A stretch of DNA of 64,000 nucleotides from Chrysogorgia sp. JL179-B06 (GCA_035772405.1 JAYKKM010000312.1:416501-480500); one strand, 5' to 3'. Shown: positions 31,037 to 39,905, numbered from the stretch's first letter. Numbers and translations: made by a program. The notes: generated by a model from the sequence alone, not told the origin.

Positions 31037-31156
31037 ATGATAGACACACGAAAGGCGATGGCCGACGGTTGGAAAAGGTACTTGAAGGGTTTGCGGAAAA
31101 AGGCCGAGCGGCTCAAAGACGAAATTGAAAATGGCTTAAGGAGTTGCGTGGAGTAG
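31037..31156 (+). CDS. 39-aa basic mini-ORF
   Basis: ATG at 31037, stop at 31154-31156, 7 bp before the next gene. Very Lys/Arg-rich (WKRYLKGLRKKAERLKDEI), a single amphipathic basic helix; possibly DNA- or capsid-binding. Support is its position and the absence of a gap in gene packing. Confidence 0.45.
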   Translation: MIDTRKAMADGWKRYLKGLRKKAERLKDEIENGLRSCVE

Positions 31157-31163
31157 GAACAAA

Positions 31164-32132
31164 ATGACCGAGAACACGCAGCTAACGTCCGCAAAGGGTT
31201 ACGACCCAAAAGAACACATGATCTTTTCTGATCCTGTTTCTGGAAAGATCCCAGACAGCAAAATCGAGTTTAAGAGAATCAACATTTCCACTCGCAACGA
31301 GGACGGGACGGAGGGTGAACTCATCATCCCCACCGAGCGCCTCTACTCGTTTGGAGTCTCAGAGAACACGAGTCAAGAGACTGGTGAGGTCACTGGTTTC
31401 ACCTTTCCCCTGTGTTTGTGGAACCGCGATGGTCCTACAAAAGAAGAGGAAGTCTGGGTGAACACCTTTGACGCCATCGTTGACAATTGCATCGACCACT
31501 TGGTTGAAAACCGTGAGGAGATCGAGAGACTCGAGTTGGAGCACAGTGATCTGACCAAATCCAAGGGTGGGCTAAACCCCCTCTATTGGAAGACGGAGAA
31601 GGTTGCGGACAAGAAGACTGGGAAAACCGTTCTTCGAAGGGTTCCCGGTCGTGGTCCAACGCTATATGCGAAACTGATCTACCACAAAAAGCAAGACAAG
31701 TTCCTCACACAGTTCTTTGACCCTGACAACAACCCGGTGGAGGTTCAGTCACTCATGGGAAAACACTGTTGGGCAAACGGTGCAGTGAAGATCGAGTCCA
31801 TCTTTGTCGGCGCTCGCATCTCCTTGCAAGTCAAGTTGCACGAGGTAGTCGTAGAGCCAAGCAAGATGGGGATGAAACGTCTTCTACCACTTCGAGAGGC
31901 GAAACCCAAGGTGGTCGAGTCAAAGCCAAAGGTGGTCAAGTCAAAGCCAAAGCGTGAGACAGCCAACGCGGCAATGGAATTCGTCTTTGAGTCAGACTCT
32001 GAGGAAGAAATAATTCTCTCAGAGTCAGAAGACGAGGAGAAGCCAAAGCGAACGAAAAGTGAAGAAAAAGAGTGGTGGGCAAGGAGAATTGCGCGAGCCA
32101 AATCAGGTGAGGCGTACGACACAGTCTATTGA
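31164..32132 (+). CDS. candidate viral-type ssDNA-binding protein (322 aa)
   Basis: Intact frame. Residues ~1-235 form a globular domain with TFPLCLWNRDGPTKEEEVW (about 74-95) and GPTLYAKLIYHKKQDKFLT (about 164-182), then KIESIFVGARISLQVKL. The arrangement '..L.LW..dgpT..E..w...f..i...', then '.LY.kliy....kf.T.f', then '.....i.v....slq.kl' resembles the DUF2738/DUF5871-type single-strand-binding proteins of nucleocytoplasmic large DNA viruses. The C-terminus is a Lys/Pro linker with two KPKVVxS repeats, then an acidic tail (SDSEEEIILSESEDEE), as usual in SSBs. Beside a protein-primed polymerase an SSB is expected for strand-displacement replication. The homology is inferred. Confidence 0.55.
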   Translation: MTENTQLTSAKGYDPKEHMIFSDPVSGKIPDSKIEFKRINISTRNEDGTEGELIIPTERLYSFGVSENTSQETGEVTGFTFPLCLWNRDGPTKEEEVWVNTFDAIVDNCIDHLVENREEIERLELEHSDLTKSKGGLNPLYWKTEKVADKKTGKTVLRRVPGRGPTLYAKLIYHKKQDKFLTQFFDPDNNPVEVQSLMGKHCWANGAVKIESIFVGARISLQVKLHEVVVEPSKMGMKRLLPLREAKPKVVESKPKVVKSKPKRETANAAMEFVFESDSEEEIILSESEDEEKPKRTKSEEKEWWARRIARAKSGEAYDTVY

Positions 32133-32187
32133 GGATACAAGGTGATTTTATAAGCAAAAGCTTATAAAACGAGACACGTCAAACGAC

Positions 32188-32412
32188 TCACTTGAAAGGG
32201 TCGTCCGGGATAAGCTTCTTCTGTTGCGCGTACTTTACGGCGATCGTTCCAGCGCTGATTGCGACTGCGAGTTTTAATGTTCCCACGAGCGTAGTCGGCG
32301 TGCTGAGAGACTCTCCAAGAATTTTCCTCGACACCATACTGATTCCAACTCCTGCGGCGGTGTAGAGCAAAGCGTCGTACACCTCGTTCATTATTTCCTT
32401 TCGATCTGACAT
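32188..32412 (-). CDS. small membrane protein (74 aa)
   Basis: Intact frame with two hydrophobic helices (ALLYTAAGVGISMVSR about 14-29; TLKLAVAISAGTIAVKYA about 45-62) separated by a short polar loop, and a charged C-terminus. No signal peptide; likely a two-helix membrane protein. Convergent with the gene ending at 32132 and followed on the same strand by the gene at 32446-32799. Small membrane proteins are frequent in Polintons. Family unknown. Confidence 0.6.
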   Translation of the reverse strand: MSDRKEIMNEVYDALLYTAAGVGISMVSRKILGESLSTPTTLVGTLKLAVAISAGTIAVKYAQQKKLIPDDPFK

Positions 32413-32445
32413 CCTTTATTATTGTAGTGCAAAACTTTTTTTTTT

Positions 32446-32799
32446 CTAGTCAAAAGACTCAAGGTCTGAACAATCTTTGGCCTGGTTTGAACACGATGGA
32501 GTCACCACTGGAGCGTTTGCCTCCGAGGAGTCGAAGACGACGTGGCGAGGTGGAGGCTCGTCGCCACGTTTGAAATAAAAGTACAACCCTCCAGCGACAC
32601 CAATCGCTCCAACGACGTATCCAAGCTTACCAACGAGTTGATAGCTCTGGTCTCCACCACCTCGCTCAAATTGCTCGAGTCTTTCTTGAGCCTTCTTCGC
32701 CTTTGCAGCTTTGCTAATCGCGGCGAGTCTCTTTCCTTGCTCGACCTTCTTTGGGTCCTTGGGTTTTTGGGACGTGATTGTCTCTGTTGCTTCACTCAT
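32446..32799 (-). CDS. coiled-coil, single-membrane-helix protein (117 aa)
   Basis: Residues ~14-45 form a Lys/Ala/Glu-rich helix (KRLAAISKAAKAKKAQERLE), then a Gly hinge, a membrane helix (LGYVVGAIGVAGGLYFYF about 59-76) and a polar tail. Start codon at 32799-32797 lies inside a 17-bp mirror of the next gene's start. Transcribed away from 32930, so the two genes share the repeat-rich promoter. Function unknown. Confidence 0.6.
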   Translation of the reverse strand: MSEATETITSQKPKDPKKVEQGKRLAAISKAAKAKKAQERLEQFERGGGDQSYQLVGKLGYVVGAIGVAGGLYFYFKRGDEPPPRHVVFDSSEANAPVVTPSCSNQAKDCSDLESFD

Positions 32800-32932
32800 A
32801 TCTTTATCTTACTCACAAAGATTTGCTCAAGATTTGCTCAAGATTTGCTCAAAAGTTGCTCAAAGCAAAGCCAATTTGCTCAAGATTTGCTCAAAAGTTG
32901 CTCAAAACTTTAGACAGTAAGATAAAGATATG
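32797..32932. promoter_or_regulatory. symmetric divergent promoter with TTTGCTCA repeats
   Basis: The 17-mer AGTAAGATAAAGATATG, including the ATG, occurs at 32916-32932 and as its exact complement at 32797-32813, so both divergent genes begin with an identical leader and start codon. Between them lie at least five copies of a TTTGCTCA or GTTGCTCA unit in direct order. It looks like a bidirectional promoter, possibly also a hairpin-forming or replication site. Confidence 0.65.
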
Positions 32933-33347
32933 GCAATGATGGCAGGGGGGACTATTTAACGCGCTCGCGTTCGCAGGTGCAGGGTTCCTTTTCAAGCACC
33001 TTGAGGGGAACAAATATGGTGAGGAGATCAGTCGTCACAATCTCGCAATGGAGAAACTCACGCGAGATAGGGAACTGTGGAACGAGCAAGAGGTGGCTCG
33101 CAGAGACAAAGTCTCACGACTACGTCTCGCCTTGTCGGACGCAAACCACAGCATCAACGACACGAGCGCAGCTCTCGATGTACTTTCAGCGACGCTTCGC
33201 AAGGCTGCAAAGTTCCACAAGGAACCAGAGTTGCACGACTACTACACACCGTCACCGGAGATGCAAAAGTACTTGTCGGTGACAGAGGGGGTGATGTTCG
33301 TTGGTGTCGGGTGGGCTGGGTACAAGGTGGTGGCAATTATGATCTAA
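32930..33347 (+). pseudogene. membrane protein gene with a one-base frameshift
   Basis: The ATG at 32930 is in the strong mirrored leader, but its frame stops after nine codons, directly downstream of a run of six G (about 32944-32949). Relative to that frame, a one-base change in the run would make the reading continuous with the frame that is open to 33347. The downstream frame is annotated from an internal ATG at 33048 (99 aa): a charged helical region, then a membrane helix near the C-terminus (VMFVGVGWAGYKVVAIM). Upstream bases in that frame also encode a hydrophobic segment. Homopolymer slippage, a sequencing error or true decay are all possible. Confidence 0.55.
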
Positions 33348-33373
33348 GGACAACAAAACACACCAACAAAACC

Positions 33374-33721
33374 ATGTCACTCACAAAAGCAAGCACCAAC
33401 TATCTAACCACCAGGAAATTGAAAGTCATCGCGAGAGAGCGAGGTGTTAGGCTAAAGCAAGGGGTAAAACACCGCGAGATTCTTGCAGCGTTGGGGATGG
33501 AACCTATCGTTATCCCAAAGAGATACGACCATTGTAAGACAAGGAAACTCGCCCAGGTCGTGGTCAAGACAAACGTGACCACTGGAGAAGAGACGAAGTT
33601 TGGGAGTATCTTATCGCTAGCAAGGAGCTTGAGCCTCTTTCCAGGGTCTATCACCTACCGGATAAAGACGGGGAAAAGTCTAGTCGTTGACGACATCTCC
33701 TTCACGTTTCGTAAAGAGTGA
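33374..33721 (+). CDS. small DNA-binding protein with SAP-like and NUMOD1-like modules (115 aa)
   Basis: I chose the ATG at 33374, not an earlier one, because the upstream part of the frame overlaps the previous gene out of phase. Residues ~10-40 (LTTRKLKVIARERGVRLKQG...EILAALGM) fit a SAP/helix-extension-helix fold. Residues ~60-113 (VKTNVTTGEETKFGSILSLA...GSITYRIKTGK) fit NUMOD1, a DNA-binding module normally attached to homing endonucleases. No nuclease motif is present. It lies immediately upstream of the polymerase, so a role in DNA recognition at replication or in regulation is a reasonable inference. Confidence 0.5.
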   Translation: MSLTKASTNYLTTRKLKVIARERGVRLKQGVKHREILAALGMEPIVIPKRYDHCKTRKLAQVVVKTNVTTGEETKFGSILSLARSLSLFPGSITYRIKTGKSLVVDDISFTFRKE

Positions 33722-33791
33722 GATCACCGTGCACTTGATTTTCTAACCAAAAATCAAATGAGGCTTAAAGGTATAACCTACACCCAGAAAG

Positions 33792-36700
33792 ATGTCACAA
33801 ATCCTAGACGAACCTATTCCATCAGGGCTTGGACCCACGATGGTACCCACAATGGCGAAGAAAAAGGGCCCAAGACTTCTAAAGAGGCTCGCTCTGAGAG
33901 AAAAAATGGACTCGTGGTACGATTGGCTTGTGAGTCAAACCCCAAAGCCTATCAAGAAACGAGTATTGACGGCTTTCAGATTCTTAAAGCAAAAGATCTC
34001 TAGCTTGTACAAGGAGAAAGACTTGGCGATGGAGAGATCGGAGACATCTCTCAAAGGGTTTTCGGAGACCTACACGATAAAAGCCTCGGCGAAAGTAGAC
34101 CCAAAGACATTCTTGGCGAACACAAAAGTGCTAGCGAAAGGTCTTTGGAGTCACGAAGTGGAGAAGAGGAGAGGCGTAAAGACAAAATTCGACCTAGAGT
34201 GCGTCATGGTGAGAAGGACAGACGCTGGAGACTCTGAGGTATCTGCACATTTTCACTCGCTCATATCTATCGCTCTACCTGGAACCGACTTGGACGATAT
34301 CTACCACATTATGGTGGGAAAGATTTTAGAAAGTCTCGCGACGTACTTGAAGAGAGGGAGTTCTTGGCGAGTGCTACGCGTTGTAAAGTTGGACGTGTTT
34401 ATCGACACGTTCAAACCATTGAGTGGCTCGTCATACATTCCTACACCAAACGCGTTGGTTAAGAAGAACGGCATAATCAACGTTCAAAACGAGAACGATC
34501 ACGAGTGTTTCAAGTGGGCTGCGACCGGGTCAAGGATGATTAAGAGAAAACACGCAGAGAGACTCGACGAGGCCATGAGAGAGTCCTCGAACAAGTTTGA
34601 CTGGACTGGGATCTCGTTCCCGACGCCGTTGAGTGATATTAGAAAGTTCACCGAGAACAACAAAATTAGCGTGAACGTGTTCGCATACGAGTACGGAGTG
34701 GGTGTGTACCCACTTCTCATTCAAGGAAATTCAAAGGACGTCATCAACATGCTACACATCACGGAGCAGGGTGAGGGTGACAAAGTCAACTCTCACTACG
34801 TTTGGATCAAAAACATGAGCAGATTGCTGTCTAGCTCAAAGAGCAAACATAAGGGTAGGACGTTTCACTGTTGTCGGTGTCTCAACAGTTTTGGCAGTCA
34901 AAACGTCCTAGACAAACACGAGGAGCATTGCTCAAACGTCGACAGTGTAAGGACCCAGATGCCAAAGTGGGGTGATACAATAGGGTTCAAGAACTTCTAC
35001 AAGACACAGGATGTGCCCTTTGTCATCTACGCGGACTTTGAGTCGTTCATCGAACCAGTGGAGGGACCAACCAACAACCCCAAGAAAAGCTCGACGACTC
35101 AGTACCAACATCACTCACCATCTGGATTCTGTTTCCACCTAAAGTGCTTCGACGACAACCTACACTGGGAAGAACCGTATCTCTACACGAGGAGAAGCGA
35201 CGACGAAAACATGGGTGAGATTTTCGTAAAAAAGTTGGAGGAGACTGTGCAAAATATTTACGACAAGTTCAAGGTGGCGGTCCCCATTGTCTTTGGGGAT
35301 AAGGAGAAGAAGGCATTCCATAACGCCAAGACTTGTTGGTTGTGTGGTGACGAGTTCGCCGAAGACGAAAAACGCGTCAGAGACCACTGTCATCTGTCTG
35401 GACGATATAGAGGCGCAGCACACAACACCTGCAATTTGAAATACAGGTTACCAAAGTTCGTTCCTGTGGTGTTCCACAACTTGTCGGGCTACGACGCACA
35501 CTTGTTTGTCAAAAACTTGGGTGTTACGGAGGGAGCCATAAGTTGTATCCCGAGCAACGAGGAAAAGTACATCTCGTTCAGCAAGGTGGTGGTTGTGGAC
35601 AAAGTCACGAGCAAAGCCGGAGTGACAGTCGAAACCAAGAGGGAGATAAGGTTCATCGATTCTCTCAAATTCATGTCGAGTAGTTTGAACAACTTGGTCA
35701 CGAACTTGGACAAAAAGGACTTGGTGTCGACAAGGAGAGTTTTTGGAGAAGATTTCGGTCTCGTGTCCAAAAAAGGCGTATTCCCCTACGAGCACATGAC
35801 CGGACTAGCGTCACTCGACGAGACGGTGTTGCCAGCGAAAGGCGAGTTTTACTCAAGACTTACGGACAGCGACATTAGTGACGACGACTACGATCACGCT
35901 AGGAAGGTGTGGAAACACTTTGGTATGACGACGATGCGCGAGTACCACGATTTGTATTTGAAAACCGACGTCATGTTGTTGGAGGACGTCTTTCAAAATT
36001 TTAGGAAAGTGTGTAGAACCCACTACGGGTTGGACCCAGCGTTCTACTACACCTCGCCCGGGTTAGCTTGGGACGCATTGCTAAAGATCACGAAAGTGGA
36101 GTTGGAGCTACTGACCGACATCGACATGTTGTTAATGGTCGAGGCTGGAATTCGCGGTGGAGTCTCGACCATCACAAAGAGACACGCTGAGGCAAACAAC
36201 GAGTTTATGGACCACATCAACGGCAACGAGACGATAGAGCGTACTGGTGACTCGCTGTACGACCCTACAAAACCAAGCGTCTTTTTACCGTACTTGGACA
36301 AGAACAATCTCTATGGTGGCGCAATGTGTGAACCATTACCCACACACGGTTTTAGGTGGATGACAGAGGGTCAGCTCGAGAACTGGAGAAACGTACCTTG
36401 TATCTTGGAAGTGGATCTGGAGTACCCTGAGGAGCTTCACGACCTTCACAACGACTATCCGTTGGCTCCAGAGAGAGCCGTCGTGAACAAGGTGGAGAAG
36501 CTTATCCCAAACCTCTTCGACAAGACCAAGTACGTGCTTCACAAGAAGAATCTCGAGATGTACACGCGATTTGGTTTGAAACTAACCAAGATCCATCGGG
36601 GGATCACCTTCAAGGAGAGCGCGTGGATGAAGCCGTATATCGACCTCAACACGAGCCTAAGGACACAGGCAAGGAACAACTTCGAGAGCGAGTTTTTTAA

Positions 36701-37502
36701 GCTGATGAACAACAGCGTCTTTGGTAAAACGATGGAGAACATTCGAAACAGGGTCGATATCCGGCTAGTCACTTCGGAAAAGAGAATGAGAACGCTAGTC
36801 GCAAAGCCGAACTTTCACCATAGGACGATTTTCGACGAGAACCTGATCGCCGTCCAAATGAAGAGGACCAAGGTGAAGTTCAACAAGCCGGTGTACCTGG
36901 GCATGAGCATCTTGGACCTTAGTAAGACGATAATGTACGACTTCCACTACGGCTATATCAAGCCAAAGTACGGGGACAAGGCGACGCTACTTTTCACAGA
37001 CACCGACTCTCTCATGTACGAGATCTTCACAGACGACTTTTACAAAGACATCAGTGGAGACGTCGAGAAGATGTTCGACACGTCCGGTTTCACGAAGAAC
37101 CACCCGAGCTGTATTCCAATAGGGAGAAACAAGAAGGTGATTGGAATGATGAAGGACGAACAGAGCGGAGAGCAAGTCCTCGAGTTCGTTGGACTCCGCT
37201 CCAAGTTATACGCTCTCAAAACACTACGCGGCGACACGAAAAAGTGTAAGGGGGTGAAGAAGAACGTCGTCAAATCCTCGATCGTGTTTGAGGACTACAA
37301 GACTTGTTTGCTCTCTGGAGTGAGTCAGACGAGATCAATGAACACATTTAGGTCAAGGAAACACGAGATCTACACAGAGGCTGTGAACAAGACCGCGTTG
37401 AGTAGCAACGACGACAAGAGACACGTTCTACCAGATGGGGTGAACACGCTGGCACTAGGTCACTGCAAGATTATGACGGAGGTGATATTCGAGGACGAGT
37501 GA
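33792..37502 (+). CDS. polB: protein-primed family-B DNA polymerase, right copy (native start)
   Basis: 1,236 aa. The first 60 residues, basic and unique to this copy (e.g. AKKKGPRLLKRLALREKMDS), are the probable native N-terminus. Approximate positions: zinc-finger-like CCRC...H...C at 358-380; Exo I YADFESF 412-418; endonuclease VII-like Cys/His cluster 515-550; Exo II FHNLSGYDAHLF 561-572; Exo III YLKTDVMLL 721-729; motif A DKNNLYGGAM 836-845; motif B KLMNNSVFGKT 970-980; motif C FTDTDSLMYE 1067-1076. It copies linear DNA by strand displacement from a protein primer; the exonuclease proofreads. Length and order match Polinton-type pPolB. Residues 61-1236 lie in the inverted repeat. Confidence 0.97.
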   Translation: MSQILDEPIPSGLGPTMVPTMAKKKGPRLLKRLALREKMDSWYDWLVSQTPKPIKKRVLTAFRFLKQKISSLYKEKDLAMERSETSLKGFSETYTIKASAKVDPKTFLANTKVLAKGLWSHEVEKRRGVKTKFDLECVMVRRTDAGDSEVSAHFHSLISIALPGTDLDDIYHIMVGKILESLATYLKRGSSWRVLRVVKLDVFIDTFKPLSGSSYIPTPNALVKKNGIINVQNENDHECFKWAATGSRMIKRKHAERLDEAMRESSNKFDWTGISFPTPLSDIRKFTENNKISVNVFAYEYGVGVYPLLIQGNSKDVINMLHITEQGEGDKVNSHYVWIKNMSRLLSSSKSKHKGRTFHCCRCLNSFGSQNVLDKHEEHCSNVDSVRTQMPKWGDTIGFKNFYKTQDVPFVIYADFESFIEPVEGPTNNPKKSSTTQYQHHSPSGFCFHLKCFDDNLHWEEPYLYTRRSDDENMGEIFVKKLEETVQNIYDKFKVAVPIVFGDKEKKAFHNAKTCWLCGDEFAEDEKRVRDHCHLSGRYRGAAHNTCNLKYRLPKFVPVVFHNLSGYDAHLFVKNLGVTEGAISCIPSNEEKYISFSKVVVVDKVTSKAGVTVETKREIRFIDSLKFMSSSLNNLVTNLDKKDLVSTRRVFGEDFGLVSKKGVFPYEHMTGLASLDETVLPAKGEFYSRLTDSDISDDDYDHARKVWKHFGMTTMREYHDLYLKTDVMLLEDVFQNFRKVCRTHYGLDPAFYYTSPGLAWDALLKITKVELELLTDIDMLLMVEAGIRGGVSTITKRHAEANNEFMDHINGNETIERTGDSLYDPTKPSVFLPYLDKNNLYGGAMCEPLPTHGFRWMTEGQLENWRNVPCILEVDLEYPEELHDLHNDYPLAPERAVVNKVEKLIPNLFDKTKYVLHKKNLEMYTRFGLKLTKIHRGITFKESAWMKPYIDLNTSLRTQARNNFESEFFKLMNNSVFGKTMENIRNRVDIRLVTSEKRMRTLVAKPNFHHRTIFDENLIAVQMKRTKVKFNKPVYLGMSILDLSKTIMYDFHYGYIKPKYGDKATLLFTDTDSLMYEIFTDDFYKDISGDVEKMFDTSGFTKNHPSCIPIGRNKKVIGMMKDEQSGEQVLEFVGLRSKLYALKTLRGDTKKCKGVKKNVVKSSIVFEDYKTCLLSGVSQTRSMNTFRSRKHEIYTEAVNKTALSSNDDKRHVLPDGVNTLALGHCKIMTEVIFEDE

Positions 37503-37778
37503 CCGCCGACCAAAGTTTTGATTGAGGGTGGGGCGTCATAGCTAATTAGCATAGTGAAATGTGAGACAAGTTTTGATTGACAGGTGGGCGGGGCGTAATG
37601 ATGACGTCACGGCTAATTAGCATAAGTTCGGGACCCATTTGAAACGTGCCACGCCCTAGAATGGAACGTGGTTTTATGAATAAATCAAAAAGTGAGATTT
37701 GGGCCGAAAACGAGATTTTTGGATTGAAAACGAGATTTTTACGAGATTTTGGGCTGAAACCCGCATATTACTACTACT
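33971..37778 (+). repeat. right 3,808-bp terminal inverted repeat
   Basis: Mirror of 25904-29711. The likely donor copy, because the polymerase reads through its inner edge into a native-looking N-terminus while the left edge cuts another gene. Non-coding end 37503-37778 has two differences from the left arm near 37540-37546 and no indels. Confidence 0.95.
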
Positions 37779-37784
37779 TTCGCC
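37779..37784 (+). repeat. right target-site duplication TTCGCC
   Basis: Identical hexamer to 25898-25903, directly abutting the ...CTACTACT end. Confidence 0.9.
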
Positions 37785-37989
37785 TAAGTAAAACTATATA
37801 GCGTGGTCACAGAAAGTGCTCACTCCAAGATGGCCGCCACGAGTAACTTCCGGCTTCAATTTGTGTGACTCCGAAACAATAGGTTGCTCGATCCAGTCCT
37901 ATTTTTGAGATCAGTGATCCACTTCGCAGAAGCCAAACGAAAATAAATATGCATGCCGCAGAAGATCCCGCTGAAATACTTATCTAACC

Positions 37990-39490
37990 ATGGTAATTAG
38001 TAAGGTAGAGAACGGGAGTGCTGGAACCTGAAGAGAAATTCGAAGAACGCTACAACTTGGGAATAGTTAAAGTTGCCGCCAAATTAAAGGGAGGACAAAT
38101 ACCAGTAAGGCTATTCAACCCTTCATCAACAGCCAACAGAGTCTACAAGGGTAGCAAAGTTGGCAAATTCTGTCCTTTGGTGGATGAGAACGAATTGGCT
38201 AACTCGGGTTTTTACTATTTCATACCCAAAAGAAAAGTTACAGCGAAGAATAGTGGAACTTGTTCAATGACAAGTAGAGACTGACACGAATCCGGCACAG
38301 AACATCGAAAACGTATTTCCTATCAACAATCCATCACTGACAGAGATCGAAACAATGATGAATGGGTTTGAATGGATTTGCAGATATGAATGGGTTTGAA
38401 TGGGTTTGCAGATATGGTGTCATGCAACGACTACATACCGATCAAGGCAAAAACCTTGAAAGCAACATTTTCAAATAAATGACCAGCATCCTTGGAATCA
38501 AAAAGACACGAACTACTCCATTTCACCCACAAAGTGATGGACTGGTGGAGAGAATGAACCGCAGCCTAAAGGACATGCTTTCAAAATTAGTAAACGATCA
38601 ACAAAATGATTGCGACATGTGGATTCCTCAAGTATTATTGGCCTACTGATCTACAGTTAAAAGTTCGACTGGTTTCTCCCCTCACCGTTTGATGTTTGGA
38701 AGAGAAGCGAAGGTTCCAATCCACCTAATGGTACCAGGACCTCCTGACGAAGAACACCCCACAACAAACACATAATTCATCGACAACATGAAACGGCGCT
38801 TCCAAGAAGCATACGAGCTGACCCGGAAGAACACAAGGAGATCAGCACAACGATACAAGGAATACTATGATGCAAGATCAAGTGGCGCATAATACAGCAT
38901 TGGGGACAGGGTGTGGCTTCATGTGCCCTACGTAAAAAGAGGCAAGAACAAAACGTTATCGCGGCCATGGCAAGGTCCGTATGTTGTCGTAAAAAAGCTT
39001 GCAGATGTGGTTTATCGCATAGAGATTGAAGGCAATAAAAGGAAAAGAATCGTAGTCCATTTTAACCGACTAAAAAGATGTTTCACTGCACCAGTGGGGC
39101 AACGGCCGCCCCTAACCAAGGAAATCACCCAACAAGGAGAGGAAGTAAAAGGCAACGACTACAAGAAAGTCGACATAGAAGCGACGAGGAAGGGTGGACA
39201 ATTGTGTCACACCACAGGAAAGATGCGAGATAGTACCGAAAGCAGAAGGAACCGACAACAACCAGAGAATCAACCACGCAACCAAATAAGCTGACACAGC
39301 GACAGAATTAATCACTCAACCACGAGGTGCCCTGGACATGACAAGCGGTAGTCCAATGTGGCGTGTAGACACAGATCAATCTTCATCGGAAACAACACAG
39401 TTGCAGACAGTTGAACCAAGTCATACTGCGAGAGAGGAACGACCTAGGCGCATGAGAAAGAAACCATATCGGTTGGAATATCACCGATAA
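37990..39490 (+). pseudogene. second Ty3/Gypsy pol remnant (internally deleted)
   Basis: 38018-38284 reads the spacer after a Gypsy protease (IPVRLFNPSSTANRVYKGSK). RT and RNase H are missing. From ~38435 the integrase core end appears (RTTPFHPQSDGLVERMNRSL, with the catalytic Glu), then LAY...STVKSSTGFSPHRLMFG, and 38911-39294 holds the C-terminal module (GDRVWLHVPYVK...LSRPWQGPYVVVKKL) with stops between. The piece ends near 39490 with RPRRMRKKPYRLEYHR. No LTRs located. It belongs to a different lineage from the 10636 element. Confidence 0.85.
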
Positions 39491-39554
39491 TATTAGTAAC
39501 ATTCAACAATTATTATTACCGTAAATAAATTGTTTACCACACACTCTAAAAAAT

Positions 39555-39905
39555 AAGGTGTGTAAATTAGCACACCTTTTCTGTCCAAAAAACTACACAC
39601 CTTAAGATGGGTTAAACAACACACCTTAAGGTGTGTTTCTGACTTGTCCAAAAAACAACACACCTTAAGGTGTGTTCTATGAAAAGGTGTGTTAACTAAC
39701 ACACCTTGGTGTGTTATCTAACACACCTAGGTGTGTTATCTAACACACCTTGGTGTGTTATATAACACACCATAAGGTGTGTTATCTCACACACCTTGAG
39801 GTGTGTTATCGGTAACACACCTTAAGGTGTGTTATTGGTAACACACCTTAGGTTGTGTTATCTAACACGCCTTAAGGTGTGTTATCTAACAAAGCTTTGA
39901 TGTTA
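39555..39905. repeat. left subterminal AAGGTGTGTTA array
   Basis: Roughly twenty copies of ACACACCTT/AAGGTGTGT spaced 8-25 bp with variable spacers such as TATC, TGG and TTATT. Orientation alternates, which forms palindromes. It encodes nothing. Confidence 0.9.

Larger units (their letters stand above)
25904..37778 (+). mobile_element. Polinton/Maverick-like element with giant polymerase-bearing inverted repeats
   Basis: The element is 11,875 bp, begins AGTAGTAGTAATATGCGGG and ends with its complement, flanked by TTCGCC on both sides. The inverted repeats run 25904-29711 and 33971-37778, 3,808 bp each with no length difference. The unique centre is 29712-33970. Each repeat contains almost the entire pPolB gene, oriented outward. 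The centre has tightly packed small genes in both orientations. Integrase, capsid, protease and packaging ATPase, the other usual Polinton genes, are not found. Base composition is visibly richer in G+C than the flanks, with an abrupt change at the boundaries. The single-base precision of both ends argues against an assembly artefact. Confidence 0.95.

Noticed and set aside
33077..33373. N-terminal extension of the SAP/NUMOD1-like protein
   Set aside because: Overlaps the preceding membrane-protein gene in another frame and reads as Arg/Thr-rich noise; ATG 33374 gives a clean domain boundary.
25904..37778. Assembly artefact producing a false palindrome
   Set aside because: Considered because of the equal 3,808-bp arms. 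Different inner junctions, a distinct core, a clustered substitution patch and matching 6-bp target duplications on unrelated flanks all favour a real insertion; reads across the junctions would settle it.
39555..39905. CRISPR-like array of short repeats and spacers
   Set aside because: Repeat is 9-11 bp, alternates orientation, spacers are irregular and very short, and it lies at a transposon end with a mirror partner at 48330-48895; eukaryotic context.
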